A DNA stretch of 64,000 nucleotides from an uncultured Solobacterium sp. (GCA_900552125.1 URYK01000009.1:15555-79554); one strand, 5' to 3'. Positions 34,845 to 44,040 are shown, numbered from the stretch's first letter. A program made the numbers and translations. Notes: a model not told the origin generated them from the letters alone.

Positions 34845-37775
34845 ATGACATACAAACTGGGAATTGATGTAGGTTCTACAACTCTAAAAGCCGTTGTATT
34901 AGATGAATACGACAATATTATTTATAAGAGCTATGAACGCCACAAATCAAAAGTACGGCAAATGAGTGTCTCAAAACTAAAAGAGCTTAAAAGCCTGCTT
35001 GACGGAAAAAGAATTTCACTTGCGATCACAGGAAGTGCTGGATTAGGAATTGCGAATGATGCTGGCTTTCCTTTCGTTCAAGAAGTATTTGCGACAGCAC
35101 AGGCTGTACGTAAATATTATCCGACAACAGATGTCGTTATTGAACTAGGTGGAGAAGATGCGAAGATCATCTTTCTAAAAGGTGCTATGGAAGAAAGAAT
35201 GAACTCTACCTGTGCAGGAGGGACTGGAGCATTTATCGATCAGATGGCAAGTCTATTAGATGTGGATCTAGAAACAATGGATAAGCTCTCTTTAGAACAT
35301 ACCACTTTATATCCAATCGCATCACGCTGTGGTGTATTTGCGAAAAGTGATATTCAGCCTCTAATTAATCAGGGTTGTGAAAAATCCAATCTTGCCGCAA
35401 GTATTTTTCAGGCAGTTGTCGATCAAAGTATTGCCGGATTAGCACAAGGAAGAAAAATCGAGGGAAATGTTTTATTTTTAGGTGGTCCTTTGCATTTCTT
35501 AAAAGGATTGCAGGAACGATTTAAAGATACACTTCATCTACAGGATGATGAAGCTAACTTCCCGGAATTATCTCCTTATTTTGTAGCTTTAGGAAGTGCA
35601 GTTTATGCATCTAATGAAACGGAAGCCTATAGCTATGATGAAATATTATCAAAAATGGAAGCTATGGCTGCTATGAAAGTAGTCACAACTGGACTTCCAC
35701 CTCTATTTGCGAATGATGAGGAATACGAAGAATTTAAGAAACGTCATACTGCCGCTAAGGTTGACAGTAATGACATACATACATATAAAGGAAAAGCTTA
35801 TTTAGGAATTGATGCTGGAAGTACAACGACGAAAGTAGTACTTCTTGATGAAGATTGTAAAATTTTATATGAAAGCTATGCCAACAACAAAGGAAATCCA
35901 GTGGATGTAATTCAGCGAGAATTAGAAAAAATCTATGGCATGATGGAAGATCGTATCCAGATTGTTCATAGTGCTGTAACTGGTTATGGAGAAGAATTAA
36001 TCAAGCATGCTTTCCACCTTGATGTTGGAGTAGTAGAAACGATTGCCCATTATCATGCGGCTAAACATTTTAATCCAAATGTTGATTTTATCATCGACAT
36101 TGGTGGACAGGATATGAAATGTTTCCGTATACGCGATAACACTATTGATGACATCTTACTAAATGAAGCATGTTCCAGCGGATGTGGAAGCTTTATTGAA
36201 ACATTTGCTCACAGCATGGGTTATGAAATTCAGGAATTTGCGAAGATGGGGTTAAAAGGAAAACACCCTGTCGATTTAGGTACTCGCTGTACAGTATTCA
36301 TGAATTCCAGTGTAAAACAGGCACAAAAGAATGGTGCCACCATGGAAGATATTTCAGCTGGCCTATGTATGAGTGTAGTAAAGAATGCTTTATATAAAGT
36401 TATTCGTGCTAAAAGCCCAGATGATATTGGAAAAAATATCGTTGTACAAGGTGGTACATTCTTAAATGATACAGTATTGCGAAGCTTTGAATTAGAGCTA
36501 GGAAGAAATGTAATTCGCCCTAGTATATCTCATTTAATGGGTGCCTTTGGTGCAGCATTAATTGCGAAAGATAAAAACATCGACCATTCTACGATTTTAG
36601 ATAAAGAAGCAGTTCATAACTTTACTCATTCTTCACAGGCATTTACTTGTCAGCTATGTACAAACCACTGTTCTCTAACAGTAAATACATTCTCAGATAA
36701 CAACAAGCTTATTGCCGGTAATAAATGTGAAAGACCAATTCGTGGTACAGTAAGTAAAGAAAAACTGCCTAACCTTTATGAATTTAAATATGAACAGTTG
36801 AGAAATTTAAAACCAGTTAGCGGAGTTCGTGGAAAAATCGGAATTCCTTTGGTATTGAATATGTATGATACTTTACCATTCTGGCATTCTTTCTTTACAA
36901 ATCTTGGCTATGAAGTTGTCTTAAGTGATCCTTCTAGTAAGGCTCTGTATTCTTTAGGACAGCATACAATTCCAAGTGATACCGTATGTTATCCTGCAAA
37001 ACTGGTACATGGACATATCCAGTCATTGATCAATAAAGGTATTGATACAATCTTCTATCCATGTATGACTTATAATGTAAATGAAACTATGAGTGACAAT
37101 CACTTTAACTGTCCGGTTGTCGCTTATTACCCAGAAGTTATTGAAGGAAATATGGATGTTGAAAATATTAATTTCTTATATCCTTATGTTTATATGGAAG
37201 ATCCAATGGTATTCCAACAAAAAATATTTGAATATTTTAATGATCGTCAGATGGATATTTCATTAAAGGAAATTCAAACAGCTAGCAAACATGCATATGC
37301 TGAATATCACGAATTTAAACAACGCATAAAGGATGAAGGTAAAAAAGCTCTTGCTTATGCAAAAGAGCATAACTTGGATACCATTGTTCTAGCAGGACGT
37401 CCATATCACGTTGATCCTCAGATCAATCATGGAATTCATCGATTATTAAATAACCTTGGATTTGTGGTCATCAGTGAAGACAGTATAGAAAAACAGCCGG
37501 TTTTACCTAGTGTTCAAGTACTAAATCAATGGACTTATCATGCAAGAATGTATAATGCGGCACAATTCGTAGCCCATCAAAAACATATGGAGTTAATTCA
37601 ATTAGTTAGCTTTGGCTGTGGAATTGATGCCATCACAACAGATGAAGTAAAAGAAATCTTAAGAAGCAATAACAAATTATACACTCAAATTAAAATTGAT
37701 GAGGTTGATAACCTTGGTGCAGTAAAAATCCGCTGTCGTTCATTACAAGCGGCAATGGAAGAAAGGGAGAAATAA
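34845..37775 (+). CDS. 2-hydroxyacyl-CoA dehydratase activase-like protein, two tandem ATPase domains
   Basis: 976 residues. Two ASKHA (BadF/HgdC type) domains: LGIDVGSTTLKAVVLD at 5-20 and LGIDAGSTTTKVVLLD near 325-340. Each has both Fe-S cysteines, C123/C162 and C443/C482, 39 residues apart in both, the spacing of Cys127/Cys166 in Acidaminococcus HgdC. HgdC is a homodimer sharing one [4Fe-4S]; here the fused pair could form it within one chain. C-terminal third is DUF2229-like. ATP-driven electron transfer to a dehydratase is the family's role; the substrate is unknown. Confidence 0.88.
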   Translation: MTYKLGIDVGSTTLKAVVLDEYDNIIYKSYERHKSKVRQMSVSKLKELKSLLDGKRISLAITGSAGLGIANDAGFPFVQEVFATAQAVRKYYPTTDVVIELGGEDAKIIFLKGAMEERMNSTCAGGTGAFIDQMASLLDVDLETMDKLSLEHTTLYPIASRCGVFAKSDIQPLINQGCEKSNLAASIFQAVVDQSIAGLAQGRKIEGNVLFLGGPLHFLKGLQERFKDTLHLQDDEANFPELSPYFVALGSAVYASNETEAYSYDEILSKMEAMAAMKVVTTGLPPLFANDEEYEEFKKRHTAAKVDSNDIHTYKGKAYLGIDAGSTTTKVVLLDEDCKILYESYANNKGNPVDVIQRELEKIYGMMEDRIQIVHSAVTGYGEELIKHAFHLDVGVVETIAHYHAAKHFNPNVDFIIDIGGQDMKCFRIRDNTIDDILLNEACSSGCGSFIETFAHSMGYEIQEFAKMGLKGKHPVDLGTRCTVFMNSSVKQAQKNGATMEDISAGLCMSVVKNALYKVIRAKSPDDIGKNIVVQGGTFLNDTVLRSFELELGRNVIRPSISHLMGAFGAALIAKDKNIDHSTILDKEAVHNFTHSSQAFTCQLCTNHCSLTVNTFSDNNKLIAGNKCERPIRGTVSKEKLPNLYEFKYEQLRNLKPVSGVRGKIGIPLVLNMYDTLPFWHSFFTNLGYEVVLSDPSSKALYSLGQHTIPSDTVCYPAKLVHGHIQSLINKGIDTIFYPCMTYNVNETMSDNHFNCPVVAYYPEVIEGNMDVENINFLYPYVYMEDPMVFQQKIFEYFNDRQMDISLKEIQTASKHAYAEYHEFKQRIKDEGKKALAYAKEHNLDTIVLAGRPYHVDPQINHGIHRLLNNLGFVVISEDSIEKQPVLPSVQVLNQWTYHARMYNAAQFVAHQKHMELIQLVSFGCGIDAITTDEVKEILRSNNKLYTQIKIDEVDNLGAVKIRCRSLQAAMEEREK

Positions 37776-37777
37776 GT

Positions 37778-39073
37778 ATGGCTCATGTAGAATTTACAAA
37801 AGAAATGAAAAAAACTCACAAAATTCTAGTTCCGATGATGTTGCCAATACATTTTGCCTTTTTAGAAAAAATCCTGAGAGAAGAAGGCTACAATGTAGAA
37901 ATTCTGAAAACAGAAGGACAGCAAATCATTGATGCTGGTTTACAGCATGTACATAATGATACTTGTTATCCTGCATTGTTAGTCATCGGACAAATGATTG
38001 ATGCATTAAAAAGTGGCAAATATGATACGGATCATATCGCCCTAGCAATCACTCAGACAGGTGGAGGATGTCGTGCATCTAACTATATTCATTTATTACG
38101 AAAAGCTTTAGTTCAAGCAGGCTTCCCAAATGTTCCTGTTATCTCAGTCAACTTCTCTAATTTAGAGAAAAACAGTGGTTTCAGCATGACACCAAAAATG
38201 TTAGTAAAAATAGCATTTGGATTTGTTTATGCGGATACCTTAATGTGGATCAAAAATCAATGTAAACCATATGAAATTGAAAAAGGAAGCACTGATGCCC
38301 TTGTCACAACTTGGGTAGAAACAATCTGTGAACAGTTCCATTCCCTTTCCTTTTTAAGAATCAAACAAAACTATAAAGAAATGTTAAAAGACTTTGCGGA
38401 ACTTCCAAGAAGAAATGAAGCTAAAATTCAAGTCGGTATCGTTGGAGAAATCTATATGAAATATGCACCTTTAGGAAATAATGAATTAGAAGAATTCTTA
38501 ATCCAGGAAGGATGCGAACCAGTTGTTACTGGTGTTCTAGATTTCGGTTTATATTGTCTAGAAAATACACTTATTGACCATGAATACTATAACCGAAATA
38601 AAAAAGCTTATCCAATCGTAAAATTAGCTAAGCACTACATCATGTATTTACAGGAAAAAGCGATTAAAGCTATTAATAAACAAGGTGTTTTCCGTGCTCC
38701 TGATCGTTTTACTGAAGTAATCGAAAGCAGTGAGGGAATCATCAATCGTGGTGTTAAAATGGGAGAAGGATGGCTTCTTACTAGTGAAATGGTTGCGCTA
38801 ATTAAAAGCGGAGTAAACAATATTGTTTGTTGTCAGCCATTTGGATGTCTTCCAAATCACATTGTCGCAAAAGGTATGTCAAGAAAAATCAAAGATATTT
38901 ATCCTATGGCAAACATTGTCGCAATTGACTATGACCCCAGTGCTACAAAAGTGAACCAGGAAAACCGTTTAAAACTAATGTTAAGTAATGCACGCTTGAC
39001 TCAGCGCTTTGCTCAAGAAGATGCAAAAGTTGCTACTGAAACACAAAAAGAACTAGCAGGTTCTCGTACTTAA
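37778..39073 (+). CDS. 2-hydroxyacyl-CoA dehydratase-like (HgdB/DUF2229-type) protein
   Basis: 431 residues, starts two bases after the activase stop. DTCYPALLVIGQ and ITQTGGGCRASNYI contain Cys residues suited to Fe-S binding, and NIVCCQPFGCLPNHIVAKGM near the end is typical of the family. In many Firmicutes this part is fused to the activase as one chain of about 1,400 residues; here it is separate. No CoA-transferase or acyl-CoA dehydrogenase gene is next to it, so amino-acid fermentation is not clearly indicated. Confidence 0.83.
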   Translation: MAHVEFTKEMKKTHKILVPMMLPIHFAFLEKILREEGYNVEILKTEGQQIIDAGLQHVHNDTCYPALLVIGQMIDALKSGKYDTDHIALAITQTGGGCRASNYIHLLRKALVQAGFPNVPVISVNFSNLEKNSGFSMTPKMLVKIAFGFVYADTLMWIKNQCKPYEIEKGSTDALVTTWVETICEQFHSLSFLRIKQNYKEMLKDFAELPRRNEAKIQVGIVGEIYMKYAPLGNNELEEFLIQEGCEPVVTGVLDFGLYCLENTLIDHEYYNRNKKAYPIVKLAKHYIMYLQEKAIKAINKQGVFRAPDRFTEVIESSEGIINRGVKMGEGWLLTSEMVALIKSGVNNIVCCQPFGCLPNHIVAKGMSRKIKDIYPMANIVAIDYDPSATKVNQENRLKLMLSNARLTQRFAQEDAKVATETQKELAGSRT

Positions 39074-39080
39074 TAAATGA

Positions 39081-39111
39081 TACGACATAGACAACTATGT
39101 CGTACTTTTTT
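39081..39111 (+). terminator. Terminator of the activase operon
   Basis: Perfect 10-bp stem TACGACATAG/CTATGTCGTA, loop ACAA, then a T6 run. Confidence 0.92.
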
Positions 39112-39163
39112 ATTTCCAAATCCAAATAAAACTGTATAATAAAAGGTAATAGGAGGATTATCA

Positions 39164-39760
39164 ATGAATACACCTACATTAGAAACAAAACGCCTTATCT
39201 TAAGGAAATTCACAGAACAGGATATTCCCTATTTATATCAGATTTATAGTGATTTAGAAGTTAATACTTACTTACCATGGTTTCCCTTAACTTCTTTACA
39301 TGAAGCACAGCATTTCTACTACAAACAATATGCTAGTGTTTATGAAAAATCTTTAGGCTATCACTATGCAATCTGTTTAAAAGAAGATAATATTCCTATC
39401 GGTTATGTCCATATCAGTATGGAGGATAGTCATGATTTAGGTTATGGCCTTAGAAAAGAATTCTGGCATCAGGGAATTGTTAGTGAAGCTTGTCTATCTG
39501 TCATTAAACAAGTAAAACAAGATGGACTTGAATACATAACCGCAACTCATGATATTAACAATCCAAGAAGCGGTCATGTCATGCAGGCAATAGGTATGAA
39601 ATATCAATACTCTTATGAAGAATTATGGCAGCCAAAAAACTTTCCAGTTACATTTCGCATGTATCAATTAAATTTTGATGGAACTAATGATTTCGTATAT
39701 AAAAAGTATTGGAATATGTACGAACATCATTTTATAGAAGAGAACTTAAACAAGGAGTAA
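39164..39760 (+). CDS. GNAT acetyltransferase, RimJ/RimL type
   Basis: 198 residues. LETKRLILRKFTEQDIPYLY opening, acetyl-CoA region GYGLRKEFWHQGIVSEACLS, and NNPRSGHVMQAIGMKYQYS at the end are typical of the RimJ/RimL group that acetylates N-termini or small molecules. It lies six bases before the alkD start with AGGAG between. Confidence 0.88.
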   Translation: MNTPTLETKRLILRKFTEQDIPYLYQIYSDLEVNTYLPWFPLTSLHEAQHFYYKQYASVYEKSLGYHYAICLKEDNIPIGYVHISMEDSHDLGYGLRKEFWHQGIVSEACLSVIKQVKQDGLEYITATHDINNPRSGHVMQAIGMKYQYSYEELWQPKNFPVTFRMYQLNFDGTNDFVYKKYWNMYEHHFIEENLNKE

Positions 39761-39765
39761 CAGTT

Positions 39766-40425
39766 ATGGATAAATATCAAGAGATTAAAAATCAGTTTAT
39801 CTTACATCAAGATAAAGAAAAAGCCATTTCTATGTCAAACTATTTACGTAATCAGTTTGAATTTTATGGTATTCCTACACCTAAAAGAAGAAACCTTTAT
39901 AAACAATTTTTAAAAGAAGAAAAGAAACAGAAATGTATAGACTGGAATTTATTAGACATGTGTTATAAAGATGAATATCGAGAATTACAGTATTTTGTAT
40001 GTGATTATCTGAATACTATGAAAGCATATTTATCTTACGAAGATATTCCACATATAAGACAATATATTAAAGTAAAACAATGGTGGGATACCATAGACTC
40101 CTTTGATCGTATCATTGGTGATATTGGTTTAAGGGATGAACGAGTTAATGATTTAATGCTGGAATGGTCAAAAGACGAAGATTTCTGGTTGCGTCGTATC
40201 GCAATTGATCATCAGCTATGTAGAAAAGATAAAACAAATACAGAATTACTAGAAAAGATTTTAGTAAATAACTTTGGAAGTGATGAATTTTTTATCAATA
40301 AAGCTATTGGCTGGAGTCTACGTGATTATTCAAAAACAAATCCAGAATATGTAAAAGCTTTTATAAACAAATACAGCAATCAAATGGCTAATTTAAGTAT
40401 TAAAGAAGCCAGCAAGTATTTATAA
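39766..40425 (+). CDS. AlkD-like DNA alkylation repair glycosylase
   Basis: 219 residues of HEAT-like helical repeats. WWDTIDSFDRIIGD and WLRRIAIDHQL match the conserved core of AlkD, which removes 3- and 7-alkylated purines; GWSLRDYSKTNPEYVKAF is the family's end block. Start at 39766: AGGAG is eight bases upstream, and the ATG at 39709 lies inside the GNAT gene without a site. Confidence 0.9.
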   Translation: MDKYQEIKNQFILHQDKEKAISMSNYLRNQFEFYGIPTPKRRNLYKQFLKEEKKQKCIDWNLLDMCYKDEYRELQYFVCDYLNTMKAYLSYEDIPHIRQYIKVKQWWDTIDSFDRIIGDIGLRDERVNDLMLEWSKDEDFWLRRIAIDHQLCRKDKTNTELLEKILVNNFGSDEFFINKAIGWSLRDYSKTNPEYVKAFINKYSNQMANLSIKEASKYL

Positions 40426-40430
40426 GTCCT

Positions 40431-40460
40431 AAAAAACAGTATCATAACGATACTGCTTTT
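40431..40460. terminator. Bidirectional terminator between alkD and kinase gene
   Basis: CAGTATC (40437-40443) pairs with GATACTG (40449-40455), flanked by A6 and a T-run. Confidence 0.8.
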
Positions 40461-40473
40461 TATCTTGTTTGAT

Positions 40474-41052
40474 TTAGTATAGTGATACTATAATATCGAC
40501 ACATCGATCAATTCCTAATCTTCCACTATCTAGAGATACATCATAGTTTTTTGCATATCCCCATTTCATATCTGTATAAAAACGATGATAAGCAGCTCTT
40601 CTTTTATCTTTTTCTTTTATACGCTGTTCAGGTGTTTCCGTTCTTTCACCATAGATACTAACAATTCTATTAGCTCTAAATTCCGTACTTGCATGAATGA
40701 ATACTTTTAGACAATCTGCCTTTTCTCTAAGAACGTAATCTGCACATCTTCCTACAATTACACAGGATTCTTTCTGAGCTAAATCAATAATAACCTTCTG
40801 CTGTATTTCCCATAAGTAATCTTCATTCGTTAAACCGAAAGTCCGTGATGAAAAAGCAGTAGACATAAATTTTGAGAGTGATGATTCATCTGTGTCTTTT
40901 ACATAATTCTCTGTAAATCCGCTTTCTTGCGCAATTTTTTGTATTAGCTCACTATCATAGCATGGTATATTTAATTTTTCAGCTACCATTTTTCCAATTG
41001 TTCGCCCCCCACTTCCAAATTCACGACTTATTGTTATGATTCGATTCCTCAT
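40474..41052 (-). CDS. Cytidylate-kinase-like protein
   Basis: 192 residues. ITISREFGSGGRTIGKMVAE is the P-loop region of the cytidylate-kinase-like family common in gut Firmicutes; LAQKESCVIVGRCADYVLRE and RIVSIYGERTETPEQRIKEKD follow. Not the housekeeping Cmk, which is longer with different motifs. Substrate unknown. Starts one base after the MATE stop with AAAGGAGG upstream, so it is co-transcribed with the pump. Confidence 0.8.
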   Translation of the reverse strand: MRNRIITISREFGSGGRTIGKMVAEKLNIPCYDSELIQKIAQESGFTENYVKDTDESSLSKFMSTAFSSRTFGLTNEDYLWEIQQKVIIDLAQKESCVIVGRCADYVLREKADCLKVFIHASTEFRANRIVSIYGERTETPEQRIKEKDKRRAAYHRFYTDMKWGYAKNYDVSLDSGRLGIDRCVDIIVSLY

Positions 41053-41053
41053 G

Positions 41054-42454
41054 TTATTCCTCCTTTACACGTAACTCTTTATATGTACGATAAATCAAAA
41101 ATAATGCGATTATAAAAGTCAAAATATCTGATACAGGCATAGAATAAAGTACCCCATCTAAACCAAGAAAAACTGGTAATAAAAGTGCAAAACCAACACC
41201 AAATACAACTTCACGAATCATGGAAAGTGCAGTAGAAGCAAATGCTTTTCCCATCGCCTGTAAGAAAATAAAACAGGCTTTATTTATACATGCAAAAATA
41301 ATCATACATAAATAAATACGGAATGCTCGAATAGCAAATTCAGTATAATAAGTGCTTTCATTTGCTGCGCCAAAAATGGAAATTAATTGCTGAGGGAAGA
41401 ACTCAACAATTATAAACGCAGTTGCACCAACAATTCCTTCCGCAATTAATAGATTAGTAAATAGTTTTTTAACACGTTCTTTTTTACCAGCCCCCATATT
41501 AAAGCCAACAATAGGAATACAGCCTGCCGCCATTCCAACAACAATCGATATAACAATTTGGAAGAATTTCATTACAATCCCAACTACAGCCATTGGTATC
41601 TGTGCATATTGTGGCTGACTAAAGATTTCATCCATAGCTCCATATTTCTTTAACATATTATTGATTGCGGCCATGACTGCAACTAAAGATATCTGAGAAA
41701 GAAAACTTGTTATTCCTAATATTAGTGTCCTACCACATATTTTTCTATCCATATGAAAATCTGTTTTATGTGGTTTAATTATTTTCATATGCAAGATATA
41801 CCAAATGGAAAGAAGTGCTGTTAGGATTTGACCAATCACTGTAGCTACAGCAGCTCCCATCATTCCCCATCTAAAAACAAAAATAAATACAGGATCAAGA
41901 ATAATATTTGTAATTGCACCAGCTAAAGTAGAGACCATCGCAAACTTTGGACTGCCATCAGCGCGAATAACAGGATTCATCGCCTGTCCAAACATATAAA
42001 ATGGAATACCTAAACTAATATAAAAGAAATATTCTTTAGCATAATAAAATGTTTCTTCATTTACCGTTCCACCAAACATGGCAATAATCTGATTTTGGAA
42101 AACCAGATAAATTACCATTAAAACTAAACTGCTTACAACACTCATTATAACAGCATTTCCTACACTTTTTTTCGCAACATCTATTTCCCCTTTTCCAAGA
42201 CTAATACTGACAAATGCACAACATCCATCGCCAATCATAACCGCAATAGCTAAAGCTACTACAGTAAGTGGAAATACTACCGTATTAGCCGCATTTCCAT
42301 AAGACCCAAGATAACTAGCATTCGCAATAAACAGCTGATCTACGATATTATAAAGTGCACCAACCAAAAGAGAAATAATACAAGGAACTGCATACTGTAT
42401 CATTAATTTTCCAATACGCTCTGTCCCTAAAAACTGATTTGAATTTTCCAACAT
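41054..42454 (-). CDS. MATE-family multidrug efflux pump (MepA-like)
   Basis: 466 residues with about 12 membrane segments. LMIQYAVPCIISLLVGALYN, IVDQLFIANASYLGSYGNAA and GDGCCAFVSISLGKGE are MATE motifs of the MepA branch. The frame is open to 42517, but I start at 42454 (MLENSNQFLGTERIG): GGAAGGTGG lies just upstream, and the extra 21 codons fall inside a regulatory hairpin. Exports cations or drugs using an ion gradient. Its expression is probably set by the leader hairpins at 42480-42595. Confidence 0.9.
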   Translation of the reverse strand: MLENSNQFLGTERIGKLMIQYAVPCIISLLVGALYNIVDQLFIANASYLGSYGNAANTVVFPLTVVALAIAVMIGDGCCAFVSISLGKGEIDVAKKSVGNAVIMSVVSSLVLMVIYLVFQNQIIAMFGGTVNEETFYYAKEYFFYISLGIPFYMFGQAMNPVIRADGSPKFAMVSTLAGAITNIILDPVFIFVFRWGMMGAAVATVIGQILTALLSIWYILHMKIIKPHKTDFHMDRKICGRTLILGITSFLSQISLVAVMAAINNMLKKYGAMDEIFSQPQYAQIPMAVVGIVMKFFQIVISIVVGMAAGCIPIVGFNMGAGKKERVKKLFTNLLIAEGIVGATAFIIVEFFPQQLISIFGAANESTYYTEFAIRAFRIYLCMIIFACINKACFIFLQAMGKAFASTALSMIREVVFGVGFALLLPVFLGLDGVLYSMPVSDILTFIIALFLIYRTYKELRVKEE

Positions 42455-42479
42455 AACCACCTTCCTATTCAAAATAAAA

Positions 42480-42595
42480 CGTGTAGCCTCTCTGCTGGAT
42501 TTACGCACACAGGCCACACGCTTTTCATATATAACTACTTAATAACCAAATAAAAAAGTAGCCTACACGCAACTGGAATTACGCATAACGGCTAC
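42480..42595 (-). ncRNA. Tandem terminator-like leader hairpins of the MATE gene
   Basis: Two related elements lie in the 150-base leader. Upstream element: GTAGCC/GGCTAC stem (42558-42595) then T6. Downstream element: 10-bp stem CGTGTGGCCT/AGGCTACACG (42480-42520) then TTTTATTTT. Their loops share TGCGTAA-W-TCCAG. A 19-codon frame (42528-42469) spans the second hairpin, without a clear ribosome site. Likely a transcription-attenuation or riboswitch region. The mepA motif (guanidine-IV riboswitch) is known before such pumps; I cannot confirm identity by eye. Confidence 0.6.
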
Positions 42596-42608
42596 ACGTT
42601 GTATCATT

Positions 42609-42637
42609 ATTATACTGAATTTTTCTAAATTTTTCAA
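42609..42637 (-). promoter_or_regulatory. Promoter of the MATE leader
   Basis: Minus strand TTGAAA (42632-42637), 17-base spacer, TATAAT (42609-42614). Transcription would begin just before the first hairpin. Confidence 0.7.
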
Positions 42638-42829
42638 AAGATTTTTTATAGAATAATATAGGAATTATTCTACATACTTACATTCTTTTCCAAAGCCATT
42701 CTATATCAGGAAATAGTAAATGTGCAATAAATCCTACAACCACAACTATCTCAGATATAAAGTATACAGCTTATATGGTGAATTTAAATCATATTATTAA
42801 AATGCTGTTATAGTGCATAAACAAAGGCT

Positions 42830-42975
42830 TTTTATGCCTTGCGGAATATAGTTTTCAGTTTTTTGCGCCTCCTTGTTAGATATCAGGTGCTTAGGCTCGC
42901 TAACACTCGTCTAACCGCCAAAGTAACTTAGCCACTACGTCGTTTCATGAGATTTTTAGCCAATTTATTCTATAA
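42830..42975. other. GC-richer non-coding island
   Basis: About 110 bases (from 42860) are clearly richer in G and C than the surroundings, with an inverted repeat GTTAGA/TCTAAC and a small AAGGC/GCCTT hairpin at the left. No frame of useful length. It could be a structured RNA or a relic of a mobile element; nothing further can be supported. 42640-42830 shows nothing else. Confidence 0.3.
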
Positions 42976-42983
42976 ACTGAAAT

Positions 42984-43400
42984 TTAGATAATTCTAATAT
43001 CTGCATTTTTCTTTTGCATTTCTTTATAAAACTCCTGTTTGTTATATAAAGAAATCATCACGATTTTTCCATTCTTTGTTTGAATTTTAACTCTATCAAA
43101 TGACGCTGCCAAAGCGGACGAAGAGTCTTTTGTTTCACTGATTTTTTCTATATCGCTGTATAGTATATGGACCTTAACAAATCCAAAAGCAATAAGCAGA
43201 CTATCTTCATTTAATTCTACAAAATTGTGAAATATTATAGAAAAGCAAAACGTCTCTATTAAAGCAAATACTCCTAAAACAACAACCATTACAAGCATTT
43301 TCTCATCCTTAATAGCTAATATAACAAGCGGGATAAGAATTACTGCCGCAAATATCATAATGCCATAAAACCATTTAGAAATTTTACCTTTAAATCTCAT
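42984..43400 (-). CDS. Small membrane protein with bacterial PH-like domain
   Basis: 138 residues: two hydrophobic segments (about 10-30 and 33-55), then a soluble domain with LLIAFGFVKVHILYSDIEKI and ALAASFDRVKIQTKNGK, resembling the bPH_4 (former DUF1200) pattern. Function unknown. AAGGTGAAATT precedes the ATG. Together with the next gene and an XRE remnant it looks like the rest of a small regulatory cassette. Confidence 0.65.
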   Translation of the reverse strand: MRFKGKISKWFYGIMIFAAVILIPLVILAIKDEKMLVMVVVLGVFALIETFCFSIIFHNFVELNEDSLLIAFGFVKVHILYSDIEKISETKDSSSALAASFDRVKIQTKNGKIVMISLYNKQEFYKEMQKKNADIRII

Positions 43401-43501
43401 AATTTCACCTTACAAAATTCCAATTTATCGCTTACTGCACAAACTAAGATTTGATATCTGCCGTACTGGCTTATATTTTCTGATGTATTTTTTCAATATT
43501 A

Positions 43502-43711
43502 TCAGGATAAGACGCCTAACATCCTGTTTCTTTTACTTACTAATTTTTTGTCAATTATACCAAGTACTCCAGATATAATAAGACTAGCAAGTACTGCCCC
43601 GAATACGGCTGGCTTAACACTTTCTGTTAAATCTCCAAAAAGCAACATTACCATAAACTCTACTCCACCTAAAAGTATAGAAGCCTGAAAAAACCTAATA
43701 ACATATTTCAT
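43502..43711 (-). CDS. Small two-TM membrane protein
   Basis: 69 residues: two predicted membrane helices (FFQASILLGGVEFMVMLLF and AVFGAVLASLIISGVLGII) and a basic tail KKLVSKRNR. Start at 43711 because GAGGAG is eight bases upstream; the frame is open to 43741. Not recognised. Probably was one operon with the XRE remnant just upstream. Confidence 0.6.
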   Translation of the reverse strand: MKYVIRFFQASILLGGVEFMVMLLFGDLTESVKPAVFGAVLASLIISGVLGIIDKKLVSKRNRMLGVLS

Positions 43712-43782
43712 ACCTATATCTCCTCTCAAAACCGAAACCACTTTATTTAGAAAGATTCCGGTTTATCTTTACGTTCATTATA

Positions 43783-43872
43783 TCATTCTTCTATAAGAAT
43801 TGTCATTTTTTTCTGCTTTTGAGATAATTCATTCTTTTTCTGTATAGATAAAAGCTTTTCATTGAATTTCAT
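43783..43872 (-). pseudogene. XRE regulator remnant (N-terminal 29 codons)
   Basis: A short frame with AGGAGG upstream begins MKFNEKLLSIQKKNELSQ, the standard opening of Firmicutes XRE regulators (helix 1 and the start of helix 2), then breaks off with KQKKMTILIEE and a stop. The rest of the HTH domain is missing, so this is a truncation by deletion rather than a small gene. Its promoter is still present. Confidence 0.65.
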
Positions 43873-43904
43873 TTTACAGAAACCTCCTTGCATCTGGTGG
43901 TTAA

Positions 43905-43934
43905 ATTATATATTGTGAAGAGAGATACTGACAA
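43905..43934 (-). promoter_or_regulatory. Promoter ahead of the XRE remnant
   Basis: Minus strand TTGTCA (43929-43934), 18-base spacer, TATAAT (43905-43910). It may still drive the two membrane-protein genes. Confidence 0.55.
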
Positions 43935-44040
43935 ACAACGTATATTGGCAATTTGTCCACTTAACTTAACATAATGTTTAAAGACTCTTAATTTCTTCGC
44001 AACATTTTTGTTACTATATGTCTTAAGAAATTATAAATCT

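Noticed and set aside
42469..42528. 19-codon frame across the MATE leader hairpin as a certain leader peptide
   Set aside because: No ribosome site of useful strength before the ATG; kept only as a remark in the leader entry.
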